A stretch of 64,000 nucleotides of DNA from Chloropicon primus. Lineage: Eukaryota > Chlorophyta > Chloropicophyceae > Chloropicales > Chloropicaceae. The DNA lies in the NCBI GenBank assembly GCA_023205875.1, contig CP060764.1, positions 666,621-730,620 of the forward strand, given 5' to 3'. Positions 30,250 to 38,929 of the stretch are shown here, piece after piece. Under the pieces are notes generated by a model. The model had not been told where the DNA came from and did not search any database. It was given only the letters and a program-made list of their open reading frames with translations. How positions within the stretch are numbered: the first letter of the stretch is position 1; each line of letters opens with the position of its first letter. The position numbers and the translations under genes were made by a program.

Positions 30250-31881
30250 ATGTTCGTGATACACAGCGAGGAGGATATGAGGAAGATGTCGAGGGACTGG
30301 AGGGCGGGGAAGAGCAAGGTGGGGTTCGTGCCGACGATGGGGTCGCTGCACGAGGGGCACCTCGAGCTGGTCAGGGTGGCGAAGAAGGAGGTGGACAAGG
30401 TGGTCGTGTCGATCTACGTGAACCCGAGCCAGTTCGCGCCCGGCGAGGACTTTGACCAGTACCCGCGGGCGCTGGAGCGCGACATGGAGAAGCTCAGGGA
30501 GTTGGGGGGCGTCAGCGCCCTCTTCCTGCCCAAGGACCTGTACAAGAGCAGGGGGATCGCCGGCAGCGAGGACGAGGACGAGGACGAGGAGGCGAGCCAG
30601 AAGGGGGAGGAGGAGAACCTGAGGAAGAGGAGGAGGGGGGGGGAGACGGCGACGGCGGGGACGAGCAGCCATCAGACCTGGATCAGCGTAAGCGACCTGG
30701 AGAAACCGCTTTGCGGGGTCTCGAGGCCGATATTTTTTCGGGGCGTGGCCACCGTGGTGGCGAAGCTCTTTCACATCGTGGAGCCCGACGTCGCGGTGTT
30801 CGGCCAGAAGGACTTTCAGCAGCTCCGCGTGATCGAGACCATGGTCGAGGAGCTGAACTTCGCCGTCAGGGTCGTGGGCGTCCCCATAAAGAGGGAAGGG
30901 GGCGGTCTGGCTATGAGCAGCAGGAACGAGTTGCTCACCCCCCCGAACAGGGTCAGGGCGAGGTGCATCTATACCAGCCTTATCAGGGCCAAAGCTTCGG
31001 TGGAGCTCACGGGGGTGAAAGACGCCAAGTCACTGCAAGCGTTCATCACGGAAGCGATCGAGAGCAACGGCGGGAGGGTGGACTACGTGAGCGTTGTGGA
31101 CGCCAAGACTCTGCGCCCAAGAAAGACGGTTTCGTCCAGCACCAGGTGCCTTCTCGCTGTTGCAGCGTTTTTCAAAAGCAAACACGAAGGGCAGGAAGTT
31201 CGTCTCATCGACAACATGGTGGTGGGGCTCAAGGAGGAGAAGAGCGATGTTGCCCCTGGAGGTGTGGTGGAGAGCACGGAGGATGCACTCGCGAAGATCG
31301 ACTGGATCAAGAAGCTCAGCAAGGACGTTGAGAGGCTCAAGGCCGAGCTGAGGATGGTCAAAGAAAAGCAGTTGAGATCCCCCGAGCATTTGAAGAAAAA
31401 GTACTTGTCAGCGCGGAAGAGCCTCCCACCGCCGGAAGTAGAGATTTCTGACGAGGGCTTTGAAACTAATGCCGAGTCTGACGCGGAGGTCGGGAGCGAA
31501 GGGGAGCCACAATGCAAGACGCTGCCGAGGCGCATCTCTCCGAGAAGAGCCGCTCGAAAGCAGGTCCCCGCTCGAACCGCCGCTTGGTTTGCGAACACCC
31601 AGCGGGGAGGTCGAAACGGACTTTGGCGCCTCGATCCAGATGACCCCAAGCTTTGGCCCCCCAAAGGATCGCACATCAAAGTCCTTTACGACGACCCTCC
31701 CGAGTGGTATGTCGGGGTTATCGTGGACAATCGCCCAAAACCTGGTAAAGGCATGGTCCGAGTCAAGTACAACGTGGACGACGAGGTAGAGGACGTCGAT
31801 CTCCTGGACCCTGGCACGAAGCTCAAGCTCTATGTGGAAAAATTCCGGAGCGAGGACCTCTTCGATTTGCTCTCGTCCTAG
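30250..31881 (+). CDS. Pantothenate synthetase with C-terminal Tudor-like domain
   Basis: The first ~325 residues are a pantothenate synthetase, which condenses pantoate and beta-alanine with ATP in vitamin B5 and CoA synthesis. The HIGH-type motif MGSLHEGH is at residues 30-37, and VNPSQFAPGEDFDQYPR, FGQKDFQQL and GGLAMSSRN follow. An acidic then basic insert (about residues 104-144) interrupts the domain. The enzyme normally ends soon after RLIDNMVV. Here the same frame continues about 210 residues: a probable coiled coil (about 343-375), a basic stretch, and a compact WYVGVIVDNRPKPGKGMVRV segment (about 485-505) that resembles a Tudor/PWWP-like chromatin-reader barrel. No splice signals are needed. 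Total 543 residues. The start is the ATG at 30250 in front of FVIHSEED. Confidence 0.85.
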   Translation: MFVIHSEEDMRKMSRDWRAGKSKVGFVPTMGSLHEGHLELVRVAKKEVDKVVVSIYVNPSQFAPGEDFDQYPRALERDMEKLRELGGVSALFLPKDLYKSRGIAGSEDEDEDEEASQKGEEENLRKRRRGGETATAGTSSHQTWISVSDLEKPLCGVSRPIFFRGVATVVAKLFHIVEPDVAVFGQKDFQQLRVIETMVEELNFAVRVVGVPIKREGGGLAMSSRNELLTPPNRVRARCIYTSLIRAKASVELTGVKDAKSLQAFITEAIESNGGRVDYVSVVDAKTLRPRKTVSSSTRCLLAVAAFFKSKHEGQEVRLIDNMVVGLKEEKSDVAPGGVVESTEDALAKIDWIKKLSKDVERLKAELRMVKEKQLRSPEHLKKKYLSARKSLPPPEVEISDEGFETNAESDAEVGSEGEPQCKTLPRRISPRRAARKQVPARTAAWFANTQRGGRNGLWRLDPDDPKLWPPKGSHIKVLYDDPPEWYVGVIVDNRPKPGKGMVRVKYNVDDEVEDVDLLDPGTKLKLYVEKFRSEDLFDLLSS

Positions 31882-32102
31882 CCTATCGAACAACAAAGTG
31901 TACTAACAAAGTTCTTCGTTAAGGAAGCGTGTAACATGAAAATGAAAAGGTCCCTCCCTCCCTCCCTCCGTTAACCCTCAGAGCAGTACCTGTCTACCAC
32001 CCGTCCCCGTGAAGCACAGCACACCCCTCCAAAGACTTCTCCCTTCGCCTCCTCCAACCAACGCCACCACCTCCTCTCGATCTGATCCCCCACCGCCCAC
32101 AC

Positions 32103-32444
32103 TCACTTCTTCGCCTTCCTCTTCGACCTGTCTCTCCGCTTGAGCGCGTCCATGTGCGCTTTGCAGATCGTGTTGCAGGCCGACAGGAAGTAAAGGTGGT
32201 CCTTGGCGGATACAATCGTGCTAATCTTCTTCTTCCCGTGTTTTGCCCTCACCAGGCAGCAGTACGAGTCCTTTCCACTTTCTCCCTTCTCCTCGTCCTT
32301 GTTTTTCTTCTGTTTCCGCGTCTTCGGCTTCAGGTCCGTCCTCTTCATCGTCAGAGACACGGCCTTGCCCGCTTTCCCTTCCTTGCACTTCTCATAAAGC
32401 CCCGCCAGCTCGGTCAGGAACCTATTCACCTCCAACACCGCCAT
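32103..32444 (-). CDS. SRP14: Signal recognition particle 14 kDa protein
   Basis: The 113-residue protein matches SRP14 in length and pattern: VNRFLTELAGLYEKCK at the start, a basic loop with KPKTRKQKKNK, YCCLVRAKHGKKKISTIV, and a lysine-rich tail. SRP14 pairs with SRP9 to form the Alu domain of the signal recognition particle, which pauses translation in the cytosol. The gene is a single exon and converges on the PanC-Tudor gene. Confidence 0.93.
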   Translation of the reverse strand: MAVLEVNRFLTELAGLYEKCKEGKAGKAVSLTMKRTDLKPKTRKQKKNKDEEKGESGKDSYCCLVRAKHGKKKISTIVSAKDHLYFLSACNTICKAHMDALKRRDRSKRKAKK

Positions 32445-32876
32445 CGCCTCTGCCCCCCTCGAACGTTCCTTTCAAGTGACACACGTTCCCCAAGGCCAAG
32501 GCCAAGGTCAAGGCCAAGGTCAAGGTCAAGAGCAAGGTCTCCCTCCCTCCCTCTGTTTGTCCTCCTTTGGTTCGGTTTCGGTTTCGTCCTCCTCGCGTCG
32601 CGCGGACCTAGGTCTTCTCCTCTCTCCCTCTCCTCTCTTCAAGTGCACTCGTCCCCTGGAAAGTCTGGCAGCAGAAGGAAGATCGTCCAAGAATCGGGCG
32701 ATCCAGGTCTGGAGGAGACAACACAACGGAGGCAAACGCAGACCAGGCAAGGAGGAAGACAAGCGAAAGGACGCAAGGATGAGGCGGCAAACTCGGGTTT
32801 GAGGTGGTCCAAACCCCACAACACAACACAACACAACACAACAAGAGACGAAACGAAACGAGGGGCCAGCGATACT
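32445..32876. promoter_or_regulatory. Divergent SRP14/GT29 region with AAGGYC repeat
   Basis: This 432-bp gap contains about seven AAGGCC/AAGGTC hexamers at 32491-32538 and a run of ACACA units at 32818-32845 just before the GT29 start. No gene is recognised. Confidence 0.4.
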
Positions 32877-34331
32877 ATGGCGAGAGGGAAGGAGGAGCAG
32901 GGGACGGCGAGGGGCTTTGGGAGGAGGTACAACCTCGTGTTGTACATGTGTTGCGTGTATATTGTGACGTACCTTGCTTGGAACTCGCACAATGCGCCGC
33001 ACGCTCTCATCACGGAGCACCACCAGGTGAACAAGCAGCTCCAGCATTACGTGCAGAGTGGGCTGGGAGATTCCCAAGGTGCTCATGGAGGGGTAGGGGA
33101 CTCGGGGAAGGGAAACAAGAAGAAGGGGAAGAACCACAAGGGGAGGGGAGATGTGGCAGGTGACGGGGATGCTACGGCAGGTTTCGAGGAGGTGATAGGC
33201 GCAGAGGACGCTTTCGCGGGGGCTCCAGTGCCTGAGGAGGCTTGGGCTGAGGTAACGGGACCAGGCCCAGGAGACGAGAACTTCCAGGACAGCGGAGGTC
33301 AGGACTGGGCGGAGGGGGAGGAGGAAGGTGAAGAAGAGAAGGGTGGGGAAGAGAAGTCTTCGCCGAGCGCCTCCAAGGGCCGCAAGGGGAGGAAACGGAA
33401 AACGTTCAAGTACCACCCGACCCACGTTGCAATGTCAAAGACTTCGATCCCCATGAAGGGCAAAGACCTCGTCACCCCTTGGAAAGATCTGAGGGGCAAG
33501 TGCTGCAGAACTTTGGGTGTGGTGACCGACAAGATGATCGATCTTTTGCCGGACAGGGATCTCCTCGACCCGAACGAGACCCAATACCGCACGTGCGCCG
33601 TGGTCGGCAGCGCGGGCCTCCTGCTCACCCAGGAGTTCGGGGAGGAGATCGACGAGCACGATGCGATCTTCCGCTTCAACATTGCGCCTGCCAAGGGTTT
33701 CGAGAAGCACGTGGGCTCCAGGACCACGATTAGGATGATCAATAGGCACCACCTGGGTTTCCGAGAATTCAAGGACGAGATCTGCTTATTTCACTGCACG
33801 CTGGACGAGGCCATGAGAAAGTTCATGAGGATCGCCCAGAAGCATCCCAACCTGCCAAACGTCCCGATGGACATGTCCTTTTACAAGAAGGTGGTGGAGT
33901 GGAACAAGCTCGAGACCCCTACCAATGGCTACTTTGGGCTCAAGCTCGCGCTTATGCTGTGCGACAAGATCGACATTTACGGGTTCCTGCGAACTTGGAA
34001 AGGGTACGTCAAGTACCACTACTTCAACGACGAGGAGCCGAACTCGAGGCAGCTCTCGAGAGACACCAAAGGGGAGATGCCCATCATCCTCGATCTGCTT
34101 AGCACTCACGCGGACAAGATTCACTTCAAGCACCCTTGTATCGTGGATCAGGAGTGCAAGGGCTGTCCCCGCGGCTCTCATTGCGATGGCAAGACGCCTT
34201 ACGCGGTGCCAAAGCCAGGGTTTTGCAAAGTGGAGGGCAAGAATTGTTTCCTGGAGTGCAAGAAGCCCACAAAATGCCACTCTGCTGCGCCAACGTGCTC
34301 GCCACTCATGGAAGGCATCGACGAGTGCTAG
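32877..34331 (+). CDS. GT29 sialyltransferase-like Golgi glycosyltransferase
   Basis: The 484-residue protein is a type II membrane protein: a basic start, one membrane helix (VLYMCCVYIVTYLAW), a Gly/Glu-rich stem of about 140 residues, then the catalytic domain. The sialyl-L motif starts CAVVGSAGLLLTQEFGEEID (about residues 239-258) and includes RFNIAP and VGSRTT. The S-motif reads NGYFGLKLALMLCDKIDIYGF-like near residue 350. A final Cys-rich extension of about 60 residues (10 Cys) follows. GT29 enzymes normally transfer sialic acid from CMP-sialic acid; in algae and plants related GT29 proteins may use other nonulosonic acids. The donor is not determined from sequence. Confidence 0.88.
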   Translation: MARGKEEQGTARGFGRRYNLVLYMCCVYIVTYLAWNSHNAPHALITEHHQVNKQLQHYVQSGLGDSQGAHGGVGDSGKGNKKKGKNHKGRGDVAGDGDATAGFEEVIGAEDAFAGAPVPEEAWAEVTGPGPGDENFQDSGGQDWAEGEEEGEEEKGGEEKSSPSASKGRKGRKRKTFKYHPTHVAMSKTSIPMKGKDLVTPWKDLRGKCCRTLGVVTDKMIDLLPDRDLLDPNETQYRTCAVVGSAGLLLTQEFGEEIDEHDAIFRFNIAPAKGFEKHVGSRTTIRMINRHHLGFREFKDEICLFHCTLDEAMRKFMRIAQKHPNLPNVPMDMSFYKKVVEWNKLETPTNGYFGLKLALMLCDKIDIYGFLRTWKGYVKYHYFNDEEPNSRQLSRDTKGEMPIILDLLSTHADKIHFKHPCIVDQECKGCPRGSHCDGKTPYAVPKPGFCKVEGKNCFLECKKPTKCHSAAPTCSPLMEGIDEC

Positions 34332-34390
34332 AACCGAACAACAACAAAGGGGTTTCTAGGCTCGGCGGGGGCTAAATAAACAATTACAAA

Positions 34391-36613
34391 CTACTCCTTC
34401 TTAATTAAAGCTTTGATCAAGTCTTCTGCTGTCTCCTCTTCGAGCTCCTCCGACCTTGCTTTCAAGGATGCCTCCAGATCACCCCCGTCCTGCATCGCGT
34501 GGCCCTCGTATGGCAGATTCAGGCTACCCATGTCGGACACAACGCACTCGTGGAACTTGGAATTGTACAAGTACCTTACCAGCAGCCTGTGCCCGTCTTC
34601 TTCGTCATCCTTGGCAGCTGGCTCGCAGAACCCCATGAGCTGGTGCTTGCGAATGCCGCTGTGGATGACAAGCTTGTCATTCCTGCACATGAACTGCAGG
34701 GGGATTACAACATCCAGCCACCTGTATTCTCTGCTGCCCCCTTCTTCCTGTTTGTTTCCCTCTTCCCTGAAGGACTCGACGTCTCCGTAAATGGCTTGCA
34801 CAATCACGAGGCCACCACTGTTGTAGCTCGCCTTTCTCTTCCTCAGGGCTGGACCGACCATCAAGACGCAATCGCTTGCCGCGATCTGAAAGACCTCGCA
34901 CAGCTTTTTGTTGCTCTCCTCCGCGTCGCTTTCGTTCTGCATGGCCGCATACCATTTTTGCAAGGGCGAGAAGGCCAATCGCCCCAGGCCCGCCAGGATA
35001 GGGGGCACCGCAAACGTCGCGCAGATGTTAGGCAGTGTGAAAGAGGAGGTCAAGCAGATCGGAATGAAGAAGCGCTGTCCCAGGTGGTTTGCCCTGAGCC
35101 TCCAGAAGAGGCCCCTGTGGCTGATCGCTGCTCCCCACCCAAGATTCAACTGAGTCTTTGGAACCTTCTTGGAAGCCGCGACCTCCAGGTCCAAGGCATC
35201 CGTCCGGGCCTTGAAGGAAGCCTTCCCAACGAACGTAGCCCTTTTCTTCTTGCCGTCCTCCCCCCTGGTCCCTGGAAGAGGCAGGGACACCACCCTGGAG
35301 GAGTAACCCGAGAAGCCCATGACTTTTCCGGCATGAATATCGAACGAAGAGGCGCTCATCTTTGCCTGTTTGGAGAATGTCAGGCTCATGCCCGACTCTA
35401 CCCTCGTGGGGTCGAACCTCCAAGCGAACTCCCCAAAGGTTTTCTCGCCCAGCCTCCTCGTGGAGCAGATCTCCAGCTCCAGCTCGTGGTCGTACACGCC
35501 GCTCTCGTCCCCCACGGGAGTGCTGGTGCAGGCTACCTCCCAGGAAGCCGAGTCGTCCTTGGTGAGCTGCCTGACTGACTTGACCGAAGAGTGAAACGAC
35601 GACCGGGTTCCAGGCTCCAGCTGGCACTGGGCGCTGAGCTCCAAGGTGGAAACGGGCGAGACCTCCCGCCTCATCGTGACGGACAGGGACCCTTGGGAAC
35701 TGCTCCCGTTGGAGCCCCTCGAAGGTTGCTTCATGCTCTGGCCAATCTGGCCCCCGAACATCAAGGTGTCCTTATCCGTCGCTTGCACGGTCACGTTCGA
35801 ATTCAGGGAGATCACCCCAACCTCCAACAGATCAAGCAGGGAAGCGAGTCCAACGCCCCCTCCCCGGCCCTCGTCCTGGCTCACGGCCCGGCGCCTCCTG
35901 GAAGACGGCGCCAGGCTCATGTGGTACAGCCCCGAGTACCTGACCCTGCCGTATTGCTCTGGCATCCCATTCTTTCTAATGTCCCTCAGGATCTCCTCCT
36001 TGAGCTTGGTCTTCTCGATCTCTTCCCTCACTTTCCTCAAGGACGAGGGGGCGTTGTCGTCCACCTGGACGATCTCCCTCCCCGCAGCCAGGCCATCCCC
36101 GCCGTACGTATCGTAAATCGCCCGGGCCACCGGATCGGACAGAGTCTCGTACGCAGCCTGGAGCTTCCCGAAGGACGCGGTCGCTGCTTCGTTCAGCAAG
36201 TCCCTCTTTCCCTCCTTGATCTCCCCCTCCTCCTCCTCCTCCTCCTGTTCCTCGTCACCCCATTCCTCCCGTCCCTTTCCCTTGGCGTCGAGCTCCTTCT
36301 TGAGTTGCTCGACCTTATCGGGATGGTAAAACCTCACCAGCCTCCTGTACTGCTGCTTGACTTGCTCCTCCGTGCAGTCGGGACTCAAATTCAGCTTGGC
36401 ATAATACCCCAACGTATCGTGTGCAGGGTTTCGTTCTCGTTCTCGTTCTTCTTCCTCTTCCTCCTCTCTCTTCCTTTCCTCCTCGTCCTGTTTTTTTCCT
36501 TTCGTGTTTGTGTTTGCACGATGCCCCCGTGAGTTCCTCTCCTCCTCCTCCTCCTCTTCCTCCTCCTCCTCCTTGTTGTTGTTGTTGTTGTCCAGGTGCT
36601 CCTCCACCGCCAT
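34391..36613 (-). CDS. J-domain protein, DNAJC11-like
   Basis: The 740-residue protein has a very acidic first 60 residues (poly-Glu), then a J domain with YYAKLNLSPD, QYRRLVRFYHPDK (HPD at about residue 96) and KLQAAYETLSDPVARAIYD. A ~500-residue C-terminal region without Gly/Phe or zinc-finger parts includes FREEGNKQEEGG and WLDVVIPLQFM. This order matches DNAJC11, a mitochondrial outer-membrane J-protein linked to MICOS. The assignment rests on architecture plus the C-terminal region. The start is the ATG at 36613 (MAVEEHLD); the frame is open further upstream but low complexity. It is divergent from MurD. Confidence 0.78.
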   Translation of the reverse strand: MAVEEHLDNNNNNKEEEEEEEEEEERNSRGHRANTNTKGKKQDEEERKREEEEEEERERERNPAHDTLGYYAKLNLSPDCTEEQVKQQYRRLVRFYHPDKVEQLKKELDAKGKGREEWGDEEQEEEEEEGEIKEGKRDLLNEAATASFGKLQAAYETLSDPVARAIYDTYGGDGLAAGREIVQVDDNAPSSLRKVREEIEKTKLKEEILRDIRKNGMPEQYGRVRYSGLYHMSLAPSSRRRRAVSQDEGRGGGVGLASLLDLLEVGVISLNSNVTVQATDKDTLMFGGQIGQSMKQPSRGSNGSSSQGSLSVTMRREVSPVSTLELSAQCQLEPGTRSSFHSSVKSVRQLTKDDSASWEVACTSTPVGDESGVYDHELELEICSTRRLGEKTFGEFAWRFDPTRVESGMSLTFSKQAKMSASSFDIHAGKVMGFSGYSSRVVSLPLPGTRGEDGKKKRATFVGKASFKARTDALDLEVAASKKVPKTQLNLGWGAAISHRGLFWRLRANHLGQRFFIPICLTSSFTLPNICATFAVPPILAGLGRLAFSPLQKWYAAMQNESDAEESNKKLCEVFQIAASDCVLMVGPALRKRKASYNSGGLVIVQAIYGDVESFREEGNKQEEGGSREYRWLDVVIPLQFMCRNDKLVIHSGIRKHQLMGFCEPAAKDDEEDGHRLLVRYLYNSKFHECVVSDMGSLNLPYEGHAMQDGGDLEASLKARSEELEEETAEDLIKALIKKE

Positions 36614-36920
36614 CGCGATCGATCGCTCCTCCCGGCGCGCCTTTTCGCCACCAACAACAGAGCAACGGAGCAACGGAGCAACGGAGCAACAGACGACGAG
36701 GGCGAGGACGAGGACGATGGCTGGGAGGGTGTTGGTGGAGGCACAGACGGGGAGACACTTCAAGGGAGACGCGACGAGGCACAAGTAAGCGGTGAGAGAA
36801 AGAGGGAGTGAGAGAGAGGACAACAAGCAAGAAACATCGACAGCGTTCATCAGGAACAAGGACGAGAACATCCAGACGACTGAGGGAAGGGAAGGGGGGA
36901 GCGAGGAGAGGAGGGGAAGG
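36614..36920. promoter_or_regulatory. Divergent DNAJC11-like/MurD region
   Basis: This 307-bp gap contains four GAGCAAC units at about 36658-36692. Purine-rich sequence precedes MurD. No other feature is seen. Confidence 0.35.
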
Positions 36921-38798
36921 ATGAGGGCGAGGGTGTGCGCCGCAACGAGGGCGGCCTGGTGGAAGGAGGGGAGGGGCTGGAAGAACGCAGGGAGGAGGCA
37001 GGGGAGGCAGGGGACCGAGGCAAAGAGGGCGAGGACCAGGAGGGAGGAAGGGAGGACGGGGCGGTGGAGAACGTGCTCCCTCGTCAAGGCGTCCGCGCCC
37101 CTGGGCACGAGGGAGGAGGACTCGGAAAGGTTTTCGCCAACCACCTCGTCGTCCCTGGTGAACCTGGCGGGGAGGTCAGTCGCGGTGGTGGGGCTCGGGT
37201 CTTCCGGGCTGTCCGCGGCGAGGTTGGCGTGCCACCGCCAGGCGAAGAGGCTCGTGCTCATGGACAATGCCACCGGGGGTCCCGGGGAGGAACAGGAGCG
37301 AGCGGTGGAGGAGCTGAAGAAGAGCTGCGAGGCGCAAGGGTGTGCTGTGGAGACGCTGTATGGAGCGCACGAGCCCGAACACTTTGAAGGCGTCGACGTC
37401 GTGGTGCTCTCCCCGGGCGTCCCGGTGAAGCCCATGGACAGGCTCTTGGCAGGCGTGCGCGCTCCCTCTTCCGAGGCGGGGGAGGGCGGTCTCCTAGTTG
37501 TGTCTGAGCTTGCTTTTGCCATCTGTGAGATCCAGGACCGCTTTGGCATACCAGTCGCGGCCGTGACCGGGACGAACGGGAAGACCACCGTGACCCACTT
37601 TGCGCAGCAAATGCTCGAGAGCCTGGGGAAGAGGTGCGAGTCCTGCGGAAACATCGGGACCCAAACGGTCTCGGAGGTGGCACTCGGCTTGAGACTGGGG
37701 GACGACGAGTTGTCACGATTGGAAGAGGAAGGGGCCGGGCCGCACACCGCCTCGGGGAACGGCGCGAGATCCAAGAGCGGCAACGGTTCAAGCGAGAACC
37801 GGGCGGCTTCGGAGCTCAACTCGCACCCAGGTCTGGACTGCTTGGTGGTCGAGGTGTCTTCCTACCAGCTCGAGATTCCCACCGACCACTTCCACCCGAG
37901 GGTGGCCGCGGTGCTGAACCTGAGTCAGGACCACATGGAGAGGCACGGGGGCATGGTGGCCTACGCCATGGCAAAGGCGAATGTGTGCGCCAATATGACA
38001 GACGAGGACGACCTTCTGATACTGCCGAGCGCGGATGACATCTCTCCCACCTTGGACGAGGCGGTGACCGCAACGAATGCCGAGTGCAAGAGGGCGAGCG
38101 TGGGGAAGCTTCCCGGGGTTTGCGTGTGGACAAACCACAGCGAGAAGACCGGCTTTGCTTCCGTGCAGCTGCCCTGCTGGTTCGGTCCCAGAGACTTTTC
38201 CCTTGGGGACTTTTCAGAGAGGTGCCTTGGCGAGCACAACGCCTGGAACGCTGGGGTGGCCTTGCTCCTCTGTTTTGGCCTGGGTTTCGACTGGCCCAAG
38301 ATCAAAGTCGAGGAGGCACTTGGCACCCTGAAGACTCCTCCTCACAGGATGGAGGTTGTTGGCACAACCTCGGGCGGGGTGACCTTTGTGAACGACTCCA
38401 AGGCCACGAACATCGACTCCACCAGGGTGGCCCTCGCTGCTCTGCAGAGGAAGGGCGACAAAGTCATCCTTTTGCTGGGTGGGCAGGGCAAGGTGAAACC
38501 CGATGGATCTCTTGGGTTCGCAGACCTCCTCCAGCAGAACAGGGACGGAGGGGCAAGAAAGGACGTGGTCATCACGTTCGGTGCGAGCGGGAACCAGATA
38601 GCAGAGGAGCTGGCGAGCGTGCCCAGTGTCCACGTGCATAACGTGAAGACGCTCGCGGAGGCCACTGCTCTTTCTGTCCAGCTTTCGACCCCAGGATCTT
38701 TTGTCCTACTGAGCCCTGCCTGCGCAAGCTTTGACGAGTTCAAAAACTTTGAAGAAAGGGGCGAGTGGTTCACGAGTTACGCGAGGAGCATCATGTGA
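36921..38798 (+). CDS. murD: UDP-N-acetylmuramoylalanine-D-glutamate ligase (MurD), plastid
   Basis: The 625-residue protein is a MurD amino-acid ligase: an N-terminal VAVVGLGSSGLSAAR nucleotide-type fold, central ATP loop VTGTNGKTTVTHF (about residues 215-227), NLSQDHMERHG, and the C-terminal HRMEVVG...VNDSKATN signature. It adds D-Glu to UDP-MurNAc-L-Ala in peptidoglycan synthesis. The first ~80 residues are strongly Arg-rich with few acids (MRARVCAATRAAWW), as expected of a plastid transit peptide. A ~40-residue Ser/Gly/Glu insert lies before PGLDCLVVEVSSYQL. Plastid peptidoglycan persists in glaucophytes, mosses and several prasinophytes. The in-frame codon at 36792 is GTG, so I use the ATG at 36921. 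Confidence 0.93.
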   Translation: MRARVCAATRAAWWKEGRGWKNAGRRQGRQGTEAKRARTRREEGRTGRWRTCSLVKASAPLGTREEDSERFSPTTSSSLVNLAGRSVAVVGLGSSGLSAARLACHRQAKRLVLMDNATGGPGEEQERAVEELKKSCEAQGCAVETLYGAHEPEHFEGVDVVVLSPGVPVKPMDRLLAGVRAPSSEAGEGGLLVVSELAFAICEIQDRFGIPVAAVTGTNGKTTVTHFAQQMLESLGKRCESCGNIGTQTVSEVALGLRLGDDELSRLEEEGAGPHTASGNGARSKSGNGSSENRAASELNSHPGLDCLVVEVSSYQLEIPTDHFHPRVAAVLNLSQDHMERHGGMVAYAMAKANVCANMTDEDDLLILPSADDISPTLDEAVTATNAECKRASVGKLPGVCVWTNHSEKTGFASVQLPCWFGPRDFSLGDFSERCLGEHNAWNAGVALLLCFGLGFDWPKIKVEEALGTLKTPPHRMEVVGTTSGGVTFVNDSKATNIDSTRVALAALQRKGDKVILLLGGQGKVKPDGSLGFADLLQQNRDGGARKDVVITFGASGNQIAEELASVPSVHVHNVKTLAEATALSVQLSTPGSFVLLSPACASFDEFKNFEERGEWFTSYARSIM

Positions 38799-38929
38799 AC
38801 AAAATGTGAAGTATTTTTGTATTATAAAAACGCATACAGGTATTATGGTACAAGGGCGGCTACCCCCCGGGTCCTCCTCCTCCTTTTGTACACATCCAAG
38901 GTCCTCTCTCTCCCCTCCTCGGACCCTCT

